From Acidobacteriota bacterium (GTDB taxonomy: Bacteria > Acidobacteriota > Vicinamibacteria > Marinacidobacterales > Marinacidobacteraceae): 64,000 bases of DNA. The notes beneath the pieces are model-generated. The model was given only the letters and a program-made list of their open reading frames with translations. It did not search any database and was not told where the DNA came from. Position 1 is the first letter of the stretch. The number at the start of each line of letters is the position of its first letter. This document shows positions 8,332 to 16,548 of the stretch, one piece after another. Where the stretch lies: positions 1-64,000 of the forward strand of contig JAJDUD010000061.1 of assembly GCA_022826825.1 (NCBI GenBank), in the 5' to 3' direction. A program made the translations under genes and the position numbers.

Positions 8332-8562
8332 ATGACGAACCGAAGCGGATCCATCCGGCGCGCCGCCGGGATGATGGCGGCCTGCACCCTCGCCGGCGGG
8401 CTCGCCGGGGTGGTGGTGGAAGTCGTCCACGACGCGCTGCCCGGCGGCCTTCCGTTCGCCTCGCTGGTGGACGTCTGGCCGCCGGTACTGGCGATCGTGG
8501 GCTTCCTGGGCGCGGCGATCGCCGCCGCGTTCGGGAGCGCGCGGGGACTCCGGACCCGTTGA
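8332..8562 (+). CDS. Small two-helix membrane protein
   Basis: 76 residues with two hydrophobic segments (MMAACTLAGGLAGVVVEVV and VLAIVGFLGAAIAAAFG) and basic ends (RSGSIRR, RGLRTR). It lies between padR and the permease-prefix protein, with 24 and 1 bases of spacing, so it belongs to that operon. No family is recognised. Confidence 0.6.
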   Translation: MTNRSGSIRRAAGMMAACTLAGGLAGVVVEVVHDALPGGLPFASLVDVWPPVLAIVGFLGAAIAAAFGSARGLRTR

Positions 8563-8563
8563 C

Positions 8564-9922
8564 GTGCCCGACGACGCCCTCGAAGCGCAGATCGCCCGGT
8601 GGCGGGCGTGGCTCCGCCGCCGGCCCGCCATCCGGCCGCCCGACATCGCCGAGCTCGAAGGCCACCTGCGCGACCAGGTGGCGGCGCTGGTCGCCGCCGG
8701 GCTCGCCGAGGACGAGGCGTTCCTCGTGGCGGTCAAGCGGATGGGCAGCCTCGACGCCGTCTCGCGGGAGTTCGCCCGCGAACACTCGGACCGGCTCTGG
8801 AAGCAGCTCGTGGCCGCCCCGGAAGAGGACGCCGCCTCCGGCAGCGCCGCCCGCCGGGAGGTCCCGGTCGTGCTCGGTCTCGCGGTCGCGGCGGCGCTCG
8901 CCATCCAGATCCCCCAGCTCTTCGGCCACCGGTTCGGCGAGGGCGCCTTCTACGCCCTGAACGCCAGCCTCTTCGTCCTCCCCCTCCTCGCCGGGTACTT
9001 CGCCTGGAAGCGGGGCACAGGCCGCGCGCGCTGCCTCGGGCTTGCGGGGGCCTTCGCCGCCGCCGCGGTGGCCGTGAACGCCATCCCGTTCGCACCGGGC
9101 GGCGACACCCAACTGCTGGCGGTGCTGCACCTCCCGATCGCGCTCTGGCTGGCGGTCGGCGCCGCCTACGTCGGGGGGCGCTGGTGGGGGAACGTGAGCG
9201 GGCGCATGGACTTCGTCCGCTTCTCCGGCGAACTCTTCATCTACTTCGTGCTGATGGCGCTGGGCGGCGGGGTGCTCACCGCGTTCACCATCATCAGCTT
9301 CGAGACGATCGGCCTCGACGTGGAGGGGTCCGCGCAGCGCCTGATCCTCCCGAGCGGGGCGGCGGGCGCGGTCCTCGTCGGCGCCTGGCTGGTGGAGGCG
9401 AAGCAGAGCGTCATCGAGAACATGGCGCCCGTCCTGACCCGCATCTTCACCCCGCTCTTCGCCGTCCTGCTGCTCGCCCTGCTCGCCGCGATGGCCTGGA
9501 CCGGGCGCGGCGTCGGCGTGGAGCGCGAAGTGCTGATCGCCTTCGATCTGCTGCTCGCCGTCGTGCTCGGCCTGCTGCTCTACGCCGTCTCGGCCCGCGA
9601 CCCGCTCGCCCCGCCCGACCTCTTCGACCGCATCCTGCTCGTGCTGGTGGTGAGCGCGCTCGTCGCCGACGGAGTGGCGCTGGCCGCGATCGCGGCGCGC
9701 ATCTCCGAGTTCGGGTTCAGCCCGAACCGGGTGGCGGCGCTCGGCGAGAACCTCGTGCTGCTGGGGAACCTGGGATGGTCGGCGTGGCTCTACGCCCGCT
9801 TCGTCGGCGGCCGCGGCCCGTTCGCGGCCATCGAGCGCTGGCAGACCGCCTACCTGCCGGTGTACGCCGCTTGGGCGGCAGTGGTCGTGCTCGGGTTCCC
9901 GCCGCTCTTCCGGTTCGCCTGA
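8564..9922 (+). CDS. Permease-prefix-domain multi-pass membrane protein
   Basis: 452 residues. An N-terminal soluble domain (about 1-80: LEAQIARWRAWLRRRP...ELEGHLRDQVAALVAAGLAEDEAFLVAVKRMGS) matches the 'permease prefix' domain that often precedes FtsX-like or other permeases in PadR-linked operons. It is followed by about ten hydrophobic helices, possibly DUF4153-like, to the C-terminus PPLFRFA. The start is GTG, one base after the preceding stop. No catalytic motif is seen. Its last 30 codons have a diverged copy at 11459-11551, beyond the ATPase gene. Confidence 0.75.
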   Translation: MPDDALEAQIARWRAWLRRRPAIRPPDIAELEGHLRDQVAALVAAGLAEDEAFLVAVKRMGSLDAVSREFAREHSDRLWKQLVAAPEEDAASGSAARREVPVVLGLAVAAALAIQIPQLFGHRFGEGAFYALNASLFVLPLLAGYFAWKRGTGRARCLGLAGAFAAAAVAVNAIPFAPGGDTQLLAVLHLPIALWLAVGAAYVGGRWWGNVSGRMDFVRFSGELFIYFVLMALGGGVLTAFTIISFETIGLDVEGSAQRLILPSGAAGAVLVGAWLVEAKQSVIENMAPVLTRIFTPLFAVLLLALLAAMAWTGRGVGVEREVLIAFDLLLAVVLGLLLYAVSARDPLAPPDLFDRILLVLVVSALVADGVALAAIAARISEFGFSPNRVAALGENLVLLGNLGWSAWLYARFVGGRGPFAAIERWQTAYLPVYAAWAAVVVLGFPPLFRFA

Positions 9923-9965
9923 GGCGCCCCGCGGCCGGCGCGCCCGAGCTCCTCGCCCGGACCGA

Positions 9966-10080
9966 TCCGCCGAATCACCCCCTCGACCGTCGCCAAATCA
10001 CCCGCTGAACAGTCGCCAAATCACCCGCTGGACGGTCGCCGAATCACCCGTTAGACTGTCGCCGAATCACCCCCTCGCAC
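9966..10080. repeat. Five tandem 23-bp repeats
   Basis: Five head-to-tail units of exactly 23 bases, each of the form GTCGCC(A/G)AATCACCC plus eight variable bases, begin at about 9966, 9989, 10012, 10035 and 10058. They fill the spacer before the DUF4143 ATPase. Regular spacing near two helical turns suggests a multimeric protein-binding array: an iteron-like operator or the multi-repeat end of a mobile element. Confidence 0.85.
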
Positions 10081-10126
10081 ATCCTCGCGGCTGCGATCCG
10101 AGGCGGGAAAGAACGCCGATCCGAGC

Positions 10127-11380
10127 ATGCAGTACCTGCCCCGCACGATGGATTCCGAGCTGGCGGACCGCCTTCGGGGAGCGGGAGCGGTCGTGATCGA
10201 GGGTCCGAGGGCCTGCGGCAAGACCTCGACCGCCCGCCAAATCGCCGCGAGTGAAGCGCTGCTCGACACCGACGCGAACGCGCGGCGCATGGTGGATGCG
10301 GATCCGGCGGAAGCGCTTGCCGGCGCCGTTCCCCGGCTTTTCGACGAATGGCAGGTGGCGCCTGCGATCTGGAACCAGGTGCGCCGGGCGGTCGATGAAC
10401 GCGGCGCGCCGGGCCAGTTCATCCTCACCGGGTCCGCGGTCCCGGCCGACGACATCACGCGCCACACCGGCGCGGGGCGGTTCTCCCGGCTCAGGATGCG
10501 CCCCATGTCGCTGTTCGAAATGGGGATTTCGAGCGGTGACTGTTCGCTTGGCGACCTTTTGGACGGCGACGCGCGACCAGCCGGGCCATCGGCCCTGACG
10601 GTTGCGGCCATTGCGGAAGTTCTGGCGGCCGGCGGGTGGCCGGGCAATCTCGGCGCGCCGCCCGAACGGAGACTGCGGGCCAACCGCGATTATCTCGAGG
10701 AGATTCGCCGCGTTGACCTTCCACGCGTCGCGGGAAAGCGGGATCCGGTCCGGGTTGGACGGCTGCTGCGCTCGCTGGCGCGGAACGTCGCCACTCCGGT
10801 TTCGGTCTCCCGTCTCGCCTCCGAGACCGGCGGGTCGGACCGCGCCCTGAAGGCGGACACCGCCGCGGACTACCTCGACGCCCTCGAGCGCTTGATGGTG
10901 GTGGAGAACCAGCCGGCGTGGTCGCCCCATCTCCGTTCGCGGACGATGCTTCGCGGGACGCCCGTCCGCCATTTCACGGATCCGTCGCTGGCGGTCGCCG
11001 CCCTGCGGGCAACCCCGGCGCGGCTCATGGCCGACCTGCGCTTCCTCGGTTTCCTCTTCGAGTCCATGGTTGTCCGTGACCTCCGCATCTACGCCCAGGC
11101 TGCCGATGCCGAGGTCTTCCACTATCGGGAGAAGGACGGCTTGGAGGTGGACGCCATCGTGGATGCGGGCGACGGGCGGTGGGCGGCGTTCGAGGTCAAG
11201 CTCGGTGAGCGCTGGGTGGACGAGGGCGCGGCGAGTCTTCTCCGGCTCCGGGATCGGCTGCGAGGGAACCGGGACGGCTACGGCGAGCCCGCGGCGCTCG
11301 GAGTGATCCTCCCGGGCGGCGCCGGATACCGGATGCAGAACGGGGTCCGCGTGATCCCGGTGGGCGCGCTCGGACCGTAG
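10127..11380 (+). CDS. AAA ATPase with C-terminal DUF4143 domain
   Basis: 417 residues. Walker A is GPRACGKTST (residues 26-35). The Walker B-like RLFDEWQ and ILTGSAVP follow, as in the archaeal-type AAA_14 family. The C-terminal DUF4143 part contains a PD-(D/E)XK-like core: FESMVVRDLRIYA, GLEVDAIVD and AAFEVKLG. Members are widespread accessory genes of unknown role, often in defence or mobile regions. It stands alone behind the 23-bp repeat array and is followed by a broken copy of the preceding permease gene, which suggests that it was inserted as a module. Confidence 0.88.
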   Translation: MQYLPRTMDSELADRLRGAGAVVIEGPRACGKTSTARQIAASEALLDTDANARRMVDADPAEALAGAVPRLFDEWQVAPAIWNQVRRAVDERGAPGQFILTGSAVPADDITRHTGAGRFSRLRMRPMSLFEMGISSGDCSLGDLLDGDARPAGPSALTVAAIAEVLAAGGWPGNLGAPPERRLRANRDYLEEIRRVDLPRVAGKRDPVRVGRLLRSLARNVATPVSVSRLASETGGSDRALKADTAADYLDALERLMVVENQPAWSPHLRSRTMLRGTPVRHFTDPSLAVAALRATPARLMADLRFLGFLFESMVVRDLRIYAQAADAEVFHYREKDGLEVDAIVDAGDGRWAAFEVKLGERWVDEGAASLLRLRDRLRGNRDGYGEPAALGVILPGGAGYRMQNGVRVIPVGALGP

Positions 11381-11415
11381 TCCGAAGTCGCCGCCGGGTT
11401 GGAGGACCTACCGGC

Positions 11416-11551
11416 ATATGTCGGTTCTGGTCGCCGGGTGCGGCCTGTTCCTGCGGAGATCGAGCGTCGGCAGACCGCGTACCTACCGATCTACACGGCC
11501 TGGGCGGCGGTCGTCGGGCTCGGGTTCCCGCCGCTGTTCGGATTCGCGTGA
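11416..11551 (+). pseudogene. 3' fragment of a permease-prefix gene
   Basis: From 11459 the frame reads IERRQTAYLPIYTAWAAV and ends PPLFGFA-stop, which matches the last 31 residues of the protein at 8564-9922; the DNA is about four-fifths identical by eye. Similarity continues upstream to about 11416 but only with a frame change. The rest of the gene is missing. It is a remnant of a second, diverged copy, cut off by the ATPase module. Confidence 0.75.
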
Positions 11552-11646
11552 GACAGCGAAACGGCCCGTACAGGAAAGCCCCCGGGGCACCGGAAAGGCG
11601 AAGCCCGGGGGGGGTTATGCGGTGGATTCTACACCCCCCGCCCGGT

Positions 11647-12360
11647 TCAGACGGTGTCGGCCCGTGGTTGGGCACCTCCGCCCGTTTGCGGACCGGGGGA
11701 CGGCGACTCCGCTGACTCGACCCGGACCGGCTCCTGTTCCGACACGTGGGGATCGTGGTCTGGCCTGTACCCCTCAGCAGCGTTCATCAACTCAGACACG
11801 AGAGCCACGATTTCATCGGCTGTCGCGTCGCGTTGTTCGCCAGCCAGCAACCGAACGTCGCGGTCTCCGTGGAAGATCCATTTGGCTGCTTTCTCCTTCT
11901 CAGCTTGGTTGTGGTGGTGTTCAGACCAGGCATCCGGGTTCCGGAACTCGTCGACCAACGTGCAGCCCGCCCTCAAAAAGCAGTCCTTCTTCATCGAGTC
12001 CGGCCAATCCGCAACCCCAACTTCCAGTTCCGGCGAGTCCTCCTTCGCTGGCCAAACGTAGATGCCGGACCATTTTTCCTTGTCCCAGCCGGACCGCCGG
12101 AGGACAGGAGCCCCCTCGGTTCGCTCTAGTTTCCACCCACCCCTCGTCCCGAGGACTTCCATTCTCTTGCGCACACATTCAAGCACCCACGCACGAGCCC
12201 CTTCCCGCAGGAGACCAAGCGCCGCCTCTATCTGGAGACCAAGCTCCACGTAGCGCGGGTCGCTCTTGAGAAACGCCGCGACGGCTTCCTTGCGATCATC
12301 GGTCACTTCAGGCTTCTCCTTGGCATCGCGCTCGTCAACACGGAAACGTGCTTTCGACAT
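11647..12360 (-). CDS. C-terminal half of frameshifted PD-(D/E)XK nuclease
   Basis: About 237 codons from ATG 12360. The frame continues the neighbouring nuclease: its first codons overlap the last eight of the upstream frame, and removing one C in the run TTTCCG near 12347 would join YVESTF to RVDERDAKEKPEV. The product contains a helical stretch (DDRKEAVAAFLKSDPRYVELGLQ), a Trp-rich region (GWKLERTEG, WSGIYVWPA) and a Pro-rich tail. The C-terminal domain of this nuclease family has no established function. It could be a separate re-initiated protein, a sequencing error or a pseudogene. Confidence 0.55.
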   Translation of the reverse strand: MSKARFRVDERDAKEKPEVTDDRKEAVAAFLKSDPRYVELGLQIEAALGLLREGARAWVLECVRKRMEVLGTRGGWKLERTEGAPVLRRSGWDKEKWSGIYVWPAKEDSPELEVGVADWPDSMKKDCFLRAGCTLVDEFRNPDAWSEHHHNQAEKEKAAKWIFHGDRDVRLLAGEQRDATADEIVALVSELMNAAEGYRPDHDPHVSEQEPVRVESAESPSPGPQTGGGAQPRADTV

Positions 12361-13081
12361 AGCGGAGCAGGTCGAGCAGAAACGCGCGAACCTGCGGCGC
12401 TTCGCAGGCGACCGCACAGCGACGCAACCATCCCTCGACGGAGGAGCGATCAGCGGTCTCCCGGTACGGCATCGTGATGCACTCCGGTGCGGCTTTGCAA
12501 TCGTCCGGATCCCTTCCATCGCCGCTCCAGTAGAGGAGCAGGAAACTCTCGTCGGCCGCCGTCTCGCCGCGCCCGGCGGAACCCGCCGAACGCTGGCGTA
12601 GATACGACAGATACCGAACAACCTGTTCGGGTTGGTCCCAAGCCCAGGGCTTGTTCTCGATTGCGATGCGGCGGTCGCGGTCGAGCTCGAGGAAGATGTC
12701 GATGCTCCCCGAACCCGTCCAATGCTCGGTCTCCACACGGCTGCCGGCACCCGGCGGTGACTGGAACGCAGCGAGTTTCCCGGCGGCATCCGGGGCCAGG
12801 CGCAATTCTTCGAGCAGCAACGAGAGGAACGTTGCGCCCTGCGCGTGGCTGCCGCCGGGGTCGAGCAGGTGCGCGAACAGCCGGGAAAGGTCGAGCTCAC
12901 GGGTCACCGCGAGGTCGGCGACCGAAAACGCGGCGGCGGTGCGGCGGTCGTGGCCCGCCTGCAGCCGATCCTCCATCATCCGGACGGCCAGCGTCGCGGC
13001 GGTGACCGCCGGCTCCATCACGGCGAACATCGCTTCGATCTCTTTGATCAGGGCCTCGTGGCGGCCGCGCTCCGGACTCAT
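12335..13081 (-). CDS. PD-(D/E)XK nuclease family protein, N-terminal half
   Basis: 248 residues. DLSRLFAHLLDPGGSHAQG, then GSIDIFLELD...RRIAIENKPWAWDQPEQVVRYLSYL, is the catalytic core of the PD-(D/E)XK family often found in defence loci (acidic residue, then E-N-K). The frame stops at 12335 with YVESTFPC, while the homologous C-terminal part goes on in another frame. Its ATG overlaps the nqrB stop (ATGA), so it would be translated by coupling to the Nqr message. This is unusual, because nqrC normally occupies that place. Confidence 0.7.
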   Translation of the reverse strand: MSPERGRHEALIKEIEAMFAVMEPAVTAATLAVRMMEDRLQAGHDRRTAAAFSVADLAVTRELDLSRLFAHLLDPGGSHAQGATFLSLLLEELRLAPDAAGKLAAFQSPPGAGSRVETEHWTGSGSIDIFLELDRDRRIAIENKPWAWDQPEQVVRYLSYLRQRSAGSAGRGETAADESFLLLYWSGDGRDPDDCKAAPECITMPYRETADRSSVEGWLRRCAVACEAPQVRAFLLDLLRYVESTFPC

Positions 13082-14328
13082 GAGGTGTGCACCGCGGCGC
13101 CCGCTGTCGCGCGGCGGCGGATGTTGCTCCGGAGCGCGAAGTGGTCGATGAGCGGCGCGAAGACGTTCATCAGGAGGATCGAGAGCATCATGCCCTCCGG
13201 GTAGGCGGGGTTCACGACCCGGATCAGCACCACGAGCACCCCGATGAGGAAGCCGTAGACCACCCGGCCGCCGTCGGTGGACGGCGCCGTGACCGGTTCG
13301 GTCGCCATGAAGACCGTCCCGAAGGCCCAGCCGCCGAGCAGGTAGTGCCACCAGAAGGGAACCGCGAAGAAGGGGTTGGTGTCCGAGCCGACGAGGTTCA
13401 GGAGGCCGCCCATCAGCAGGGTCCCGGCCGCCACCGCGAGCATGATCCGGAGCGAGCCGATCCCGGTCGCCGCGAGGACCACCGCGCCGAAGAGGCAGGC
13501 GAGCACCGAGGTCTCGCCCATCGAGCCGGGGAGCAGTCCGATGAAGGCGTCCCAGGCGGAGAGGCCCGCCCCGCCGGACGGGTGGAAGGTCTCCGCCAGC
13601 GCCTCCGGGCCGGTGAGGCTGAAGCGGGCGAGCCAGGTGGCCCCGCTGACGGCGTCCGGGGCGGTGTCGGCGGCGATCCAGATGCGGTCGCCGGTCAGGT
13701 CGCTCGGATACGCGAAGAAGAGGAAGGCCCGGGCGGTGAGCGCCGGGTTGAGGATGTTGAAGCCGCTGCCGCCGAAGATCTCCTTGCCGACCACCACCCC
13801 GAAGCTGATGCCGAGCGCCACCTGCCAGAGCGGCACGGTGGGCGGCAGGATGAGCGGGAAGAGCATCCCGGTGACCAGGAAGCCCTCGCTCACCTCGTGG
13901 CGCCGGATGATCGCGAAGAGCATCTCCCAGGCCCCGCCGACCGCGAAGGTCACGATCAGCACCGGGAGGTACCAGAGCCCGCCGTGAACGACGGCGGCCA
14001 GCACGCTGTCGGGGGAGAACCCGATGCCCAGCGCCTCGATGACCGCGGTGCGCCAGCCGGGCAACGGCGTGGCGCCCTGCGAGATCGCGAGGTTCGCCTG
14101 AAGCCCGGTGTTGTAGAACGCCATCGCCACCGTGCCCGCCAGCGCGATGACCACGGTGAACATGAGGCGCTTCATGTCCAGGCGGTCGCGGCCGTGGGAC
14201 GGCCCGGCGGTGGTCTTGCCCGGGGTGTAGAGGAAGGTGTCCTGGGCGTCCCAGAGGGGCCAGAGGCGGTGGAGGGGTCCGCCCTTCTCGAACGGCACGC
14301 CGAGGCGGTCGAGGAGGCCGCGGAGCAT
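13078..14328 (-). CDS. nqrB: Na+-NQR subunit B
   Basis: 416-residue membrane subunit. The covalent FMN site is the Thr of DAVSGATWLA (near residue 229), the ApbE target. About ten helices are visible, with FFNxx-type conserved segments such as GGSGFNILNPALTARAFLFFAYP and FMATEPVTAPSTDGGRVVYG. It also binds riboflavin and quinone and forms the Na+ path in known enzymes. The ATG overlaps the nqrA stop by one base (TGATG). The TGA stop overlaps the start of a nuclease gene instead of nqrC. Confidence 0.95.
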   Translation of the reverse strand: MLRGLLDRLGVPFEKGGPLHRLWPLWDAQDTFLYTPGKTTAGPSHGRDRLDMKRLMFTVVIALAGTVAMAFYNTGLQANLAISQGATPLPGWRTAVIEALGIGFSPDSVLAAVVHGGLWYLPVLIVTFAVGGAWEMLFAIIRRHEVSEGFLVTGMLFPLILPPTVPLWQVALGISFGVVVGKEIFGGSGFNILNPALTARAFLFFAYPSDLTGDRIWIAADTAPDAVSGATWLARFSLTGPEALAETFHPSGGAGLSAWDAFIGLLPGSMGETSVLACLFGAVVLAATGIGSLRIMLAVAAGTLLMGGLLNLVGSDTNPFFAVPFWWHYLLGGWAFGTVFMATEPVTAPSTDGGRVVYGFLIGVLVVLIRVVNPAYPEGMMLSILLMNVFAPLIDHFALRSNIRRRATAGAAVHTS

Positions 14329-15719
14329 CAGCCTTCCTTCTCGAGGGTGTCCAGCACCCGCCGGAGCGCCGGGCCGTAGTCGTTCTTGGCGGGACAGGCG
14401 AAGGTCAGCAGACCCACGTCCTCCTCGATGAGCTCGAGCGCGCCGAGTTCCTCCGCCCGCTCGATGTCCTCCATCAGCAGCGCGCGGCACAGCATCGCCG
14501 CCGGGATGTCGAAGGCCATCACCCTGTCGTAGGTCCCGATGGGCACGATGGCGCGGCGGGAACCGTTCGTCCCGGTGGTGATGCGGCGGGGCCTCGCCGG
14601 CAGCAGGCTGGAGAGATAGGCACGGCTCACCGATACCGCCCCCGCCCCGGGCGCGAGCCAGCCCAGCAGGCGCCGGCGGCGGTCCTCCTCGAGCACCGTC
14701 ACCTGCCGGTGATAGCGGCCGAGATAGCCCGTCACGTCGTCCGCGGCGGTCCGTCCCGCGAGGAGGGACCCGGAAATGACCCGGCGTTCGCCCCGGTCCG
14801 GTCCGGGCGCCGGTTCCGGCACGCCGAACTCGGTAAGCAGCGCGCCGAGGGGCATGCGCAGCAGGCCGGGGCGGCGCACCGGGGGCCCCCCGAGGGCCAC
14901 CACCCGGAGCGCGTCGCCGGCGCCGGTCCGGAAGAGGCCGCCGATGGAGGCGAGGTCCTGGGCGTCCAGGTGCCAGGCCTCCTGGCCCCGGCGCACGGGG
15001 GCCAGCCGGTGGATGTGCAGGCCCGCGGTCCCGGCGGGGTGGGGTCCCCGGAACTCCTCGTGGCGCACGCGCTCTTTTTCGTCCACCGGCAGGCGCCGGC
15101 CGGCGCGGGAGCAGACGAACACCGGCCCGGCGGTGAGCCGCGCGAGGGCGGCGAGCCCCCACTCCAGGTCCGTCTCCCGGCCGGCGACCGCCGCGACCGG
15201 GTCAGGGGCGAGCGGCGCCGTGTCCATCGCGGTCACGAAGATCGCCCGGGGTTGGGCCCCCGGGTCGGCCACCCGGCCGAAGGGGCGGGTCCGGATCGCC
15301 GTCCATTCCCCGGACTCGAGGAGGAGATCCCGGACGGCTTCGTCGGACAGTGCGTCCGGGTGGCGGCCGGACCAGCCGGACGGCGCGTGTCCCGCGCTGC
15401 CGCCGCCGGAGCGCTCGTCCGGATTCACCTCGATCACGAGCGCGAGGAAGGCCCGGCGCTCTCCCCGGTGCACCGCGGCGACCCGCCCGCCGAGCGGGGC
15501 GGTGAAACGGACGCCGGGCGTCTTCTTGTCCTCGAAGAGGACGCCGCCCCGCGAGACCGCATCTCCCTCCCGGACCCGCATGGTGGGCCGCATGCCCGGG
15601 TAGTCGGCCCCGAGCAGCGCGATCCGGGCCGGCACCCGGAGTTCGGGCGCCCGGCCATCCGCCGCGGGGGCGCCCAGGACGCGCACGTCGAACCCGCGGC
15701 GTACGGTGTGGAGACTCAT
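14328..15719 (-). CDS. nqrA: Na+-NQR subunit A
   Basis: 463-residue peripheral cytoplasmic subunit, first gene of the nqr cluster. Typical parts: VLGAPA near the start, ADYPGMRPTMRVREGDAV and VLFEDKKTPGVRFTAPLGG (lipoyl-like barrel), FVTAMDTAPLAPDP, ISGSLLAGR and a C-terminal ACPAKNDYGPALRRVLDTLEKEG. It contributes to quinone binding with NqrB. The upstream region to 15870 shows no clear promoter, and beyond that lie only repeats. Confidence 0.95.
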   Translation of the reverse strand: MSLHTVRRGFDVRVLGAPAADGRAPELRVPARIALLGADYPGMRPTMRVREGDAVSRGGVLFEDKKTPGVRFTAPLGGRVAAVHRGERRAFLALVIEVNPDERSGGGSAGHAPSGWSGRHPDALSDEAVRDLLLESGEWTAIRTRPFGRVADPGAQPRAIFVTAMDTAPLAPDPVAAVAGRETDLEWGLAALARLTAGPVFVCSRAGRRLPVDEKERVRHEEFRGPHPAGTAGLHIHRLAPVRRGQEAWHLDAQDLASIGGLFRTGAGDALRVVALGGPPVRRPGLLRMPLGALLTEFGVPEPAPGPDRGERRVISGSLLAGRTAADDVTGYLGRYHRQVTVLEEDRRRRLLGWLAPGAGAVSVSRAYLSSLLPARPRRITTGTNGSRRAIVPIGTYDRVMAFDIPAAMLCRALLMEDIERAEELGALELIEEDVGLLTFACPAKNDYGPALRRVLDTLEKEG

Positions 15720-15869
15720 CGAAGCGTGTTCAGAGGGGGCCTGGACCGGGACCCCGCCGGGCGAACTGGAGGGGCGGGATCCGAGGGAGGCCGGAGCCGC
15801 GTTTCATCCGTTTCTGGGCAACCGGGAATTCTCGCACAAGGCGAACGGCAGCGGAGCGCCGGCCAGTCG

Positions 15870-16275
15870 CTGTGCAAATGCACAACCCGCCCGATGAGGA
15901 GGACGGCAGTAGCGCCGGGAGGAGCGCCGGTCTTCAGACCGGCATCGCCCGCGCGCCGGGCGAAACTCCAGGGCTTCAGTTCGCCGCATGGCGCCCTCGC
16001 CAAACGGGAATGGCGCGGCGACCACTGCGCGCGCTTCCTCCGCTTCGCCGTCTTTGTTTCGGGTCCCCGCGACGGGGCGCGATGGCGCGGGGAGTTTCGC
16101 GGCCGTTGGCCGCGATGCCGGTGTGAACACCGGCGCTCCTGGTCTGAACACCGGCGCTCCTGGCCCCTGCACCTTTGTCATGCCCGGCGGGGTGCGTAGG
16201 AGTACGCACGCATGGGCGTTTCGCCCGATGGCATCGCGCGGGAGGGCGAAACAAGTGCCGACAACGCGGTGACCC
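15870..16275. repeat. Composite palindromic repeat island upstream of nqrA
   Basis: A long mosaic of hairpins: GCCGGTCTTCAGACCGGC, GTTTCGCGGCCGTTGGCC, GCCGGTGTGAACACCGGC (twice), and a tail GTGCGTAGGAGTACGCACGCATGGGCG. It is closely similar over more than 200 bases to 43385-43640. No coding potential is apparent. The region 15720-16548 has no gene. Confidence 0.75.
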
Positions 16276-16327
16276 GCCGACCTGAGTGCCGCACCAGCTT
16301 GCGGCCTGGATGGCGCCACTGGCCTTC

Positions 16328-16534
16328 GTGTCTCACTTTCCCGGAAAAGTGAGGCGCAACGCCCGTTGTTGATCACCGGTGAGACACAAAACCGTTTGCG
16401 GATCACTTTTCGCCGTAAGTGAGACGCAACGCCCGTTGTTGATCACCGGTGAGACACAAGACCGTTTGTGGATCACTTTCGGTCGTAAGTGAGACGCAAC
16501 GACGGTTGTTGATCGCCGGTGAGACACGAACCGG
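16328..16534. repeat. 70-bp tandem repeats bounded by inverted ends
   Basis: Two full 70-bp units (16380-16449 and 16450-16519) and a partial unit before them. Each contains TGAGACACAA, GGATCACTTT, AAGTGAGACGCAACG and GTTGTTGATCACCGG. The array begins with GTGTCTCAC (16328-16336) and ends with its complement GTGAGACAC (16519-16527), so it is framed by a 9-bp inverted repeat like a transposon end or a minimal non-coding element. It lies in the spacer between nqrA and the next gene. Confidence 0.8.
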
Positions 16535-16548
16535 CCCGCGCGGAACCG

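Noticed and set aside
11552-11646. tRNA or structured RNA in the G-rich hairpin
   Set aside because: No T-arm GGTTCGAATCC-like sequence or cloverleaf pairing could be made; it looks like a terminator-type stem.
16328-16534. Short CRISPR or coding region
   Set aside because: Only two full units exist, and the frames across them have no start or family resemblance.
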